From positions 1-20,204 of the forward strand of contig CAZKPS010000012.1 of the NCBI GenBank assembly GCA_964554765.1: a DNA stretch of 20,204 nt, written 5' to 3'. The notes under the pieces were generated by a model. The model was not told the origin of the DNA. It saw nothing but the letters and a program-made list of their open reading frames with translations, and ran no database searches. This DNA is from JAQBQZ01 sp964554765. Its GTDB lineage: Bacteria; Patescibacteriota; Minisyncoccia; Phycocordibacterales; CAIRYW01. The position numbers and the translations under genes were made by a program. Position 1 is the stretch's first letter. Every line of letters begins with the position of its first letter. Of the stretch, positions 19,265 to 20,204 are shown in pieces.

Positions 19265-20204
19265 ATGAAAATTCCTCTATATAGGCCATATATCGATAAA
19301 AAAGAGAAAGATGCGGTATTCAAAATACTAAATAGTGGTAAGCTAGCAAGAGGAAAGGAAGTAGAAAAATTTGAATATAAATTTAAGAAAATTTTAAAAA
19401 AGAAGTATGCGGTCGCGGTAAATAGCGGTACTAGCGGTTTACAAGTTGCGGTGAAGGCATTGGGTTGGGGAAAAGGTGACGAAGTTATAACAACTCCTTT
19501 TAGTTTTATTGCTTCAGGGAATGCCTTACTACATGAAGGTGTAAAACCAATTTTTGTTGATATTGATTTGAACACTTTAAATATTGATATTAGGAGAATC
19601 GAGGAAAAAATATCACCTAGGACTAAAGGTATTATGCTTGTGGACATTTTTGGATTGCCAAATGACACAAAGGAAATAGAATCATTGAAATTGAAATACA
19701 ATCTAAAAATTATTGAGGATGCTTGTGAGGCGATTGGTCGACCAAAAGATAATTTCCGTGTAGGCAGTGTTGCTGATATCACTGTATTTGGTTTTCATGA
19801 GAATAAGCAGATAACAACTTTGGGTGAAGGGGGAATGATTGTTACAGATGATGAAGATATTGCAAGAAGGAGCTGGTCAATAAGAGATCAGGGTCGTTCA
19901 ACAAAAAAGAATTGGATACAAGGTGCTACATTGGGATTTAATATGAGGATGACTGAGGCCCAGGCTGCTTTTGGGAATGTTCAACTATCAAAATTGAATA
20001 GTATTTTAAAGTACAGAAATCATGTTGCGAAAAAATATAATGAATTATTGTGTAGCGTCCCTAATATCATACTCCCTAATATAAAGCAGACCAGGAGTTG
20101 GTTTCAGTATTTCATTATTTGTAAAAGTAATGCCCAAAGACAAAGGATTCATAAATTTTTAAAAAACAATGGAGTCGATTCTAGTATCAATTATTTTCCA
20201 CCCA
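19265..20204 (+). CDS. DegT/DnrJ/EryC1 (ArnB-like) sugar aminotransferase, 3' end outside the window
   Basis: A PLP-dependent enzyme expected to aminate a nucleotide-linked keto-sugar for surface glycans. About 313 residues are visible and the frame is still open at the window edge; the family is usually 360-400. It starts MKIPLYRPYIDKKEKDAVFKIL. The cofactor-binding NSGTSGLQVAVKALG, PFSFIASGNAL, and IIEDACEAIG (Asp for the pyridine nitrogen) follow, then the Schiff-base lysine in FGFHENKQITTLGEGGM, and NMRMTEAQAAFGNVQL. Two replacements are notable: family members usually read EDAAQA and SF...K. The preceding stop is one base upstream. This may be the first gene of a glycan cluster beyond the window. 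Confidence 0.9.
   Translation, partial: MKIPLYRPYIDKKEKDAVFKILNSGKLARGKEVEKFEYKFKKILKKKYAVAVNSGTSGLQVAVKALGWGKGDEVITTPFSFIASGNALLHEGVKPIFVDIDLNTLNIDIRRIEEKISPRTKGIMLVDIFGLPNDTKEIESLKLKYNLKIIEDACEAIGRPKDNFRVGSVADITVFGFHENKQITTLGEGGMIVTDDEDIARRSWSIRDQGRSTKKNWIQGATLGFNMRMTEAQAAFGNVQLSKLNSILKYRNHVAKKYNELLCSVPNIILPNIKQTRSWFQYFIICKSNAQRQRIHKFLKNNGVDSSINYFPP

Noticed and set aside
19222..19782. 186-residue ORF antisense to the aminotransferase gene
   Set aside because: The plus-strand frame carries complete DegT-family motifs including the cofactor lysine; the antisense frame is its shadow.

Overview
The window reads as a piece of an AT-rich, gene-dense chromosome from a candidate-phyla-radiation (Patescibacteria, probably Parcubacteria-like) bacterium. 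This is inference, resting on compact house-keeping genes of reduced size (a 792-residue DNA polymerase I whose proofreading domain has collapsed, a 238-residue HolA), frequent CGA arginine codons, almost no Shine-Dalgarno sequences and many leaderless promoters. No phage, plasmid, insertion-sequence or CRISPR genes are visible.

Layout. 1-266: intergenic inverted repeat and a two-way terminator. 267-1982 (-): PilB/GspE-type ATPase, divergent from tsaE (2011, +) across only 28 bp, followed by polA, a small unknown gene, holA and a multipass membrane protein (all +, to 6740). 6741-7402: gene-poor block with three related nested hairpins, a 66-bp near-perfect palindrome running into tRNA-Lys(TTT), and another nested inverted repeat. 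7403-8897: DoxX-like protein (-), FMN split-barrel protein and SpoU-type RNA methylase (+). 8988-12788: mainly minus-strand genes for pseudouridine synthase, Fpg/MutM, a NUDIX hydrolase and RuvA, with one doubtful plus-strand gene (9774-10208). 12916-13503: rpsT, a fourth hairpin copy, tRNA-Arg(GCG). 13547-16841: PH-like membrane protein (-), ung (+), zinc-ribbon microprotein, transglutaminase-like protein and DsbB (-). 16857-17288: a fifth hairpin copy plus a 52-bp perfect palindrome. 17289-20204 (+): ABC-F ATPase with a canonical ribosome-binding site, a nucleoside deoxyribosyltransferase-like gene and a DegT-type aminotransferase cut by the window edge.

How the genes fit together. DNA replication and repair dominate (PolA, HolA, Fpg, UDG, RuvA, possibly the NUDIX enzyme), with translation and RNA modification second (TsaE, S20, pseudouridine synthase, SpoU methylase, two tRNAs). 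Three features stand out. (1) At least twelve genes have a -10 hexamer placed 6 or 7 bases before the start codon, often extended by TGN, which predicts leaderless mRNAs. (2) fpg and the NUDIX gene break this rule: each is preceded by a copy of the same 202-232 bp element with imperfect terminal inverted repeats, two internal inverted repeats and the SD-like AGGAT inside one end. (3) A family of five nested hairpins with tRNA T-arm-like flanks lies beside both tRNA genes and upstream of dsbB; stems change in both arms while the architecture stays, which is what a conserved structured element looks like.
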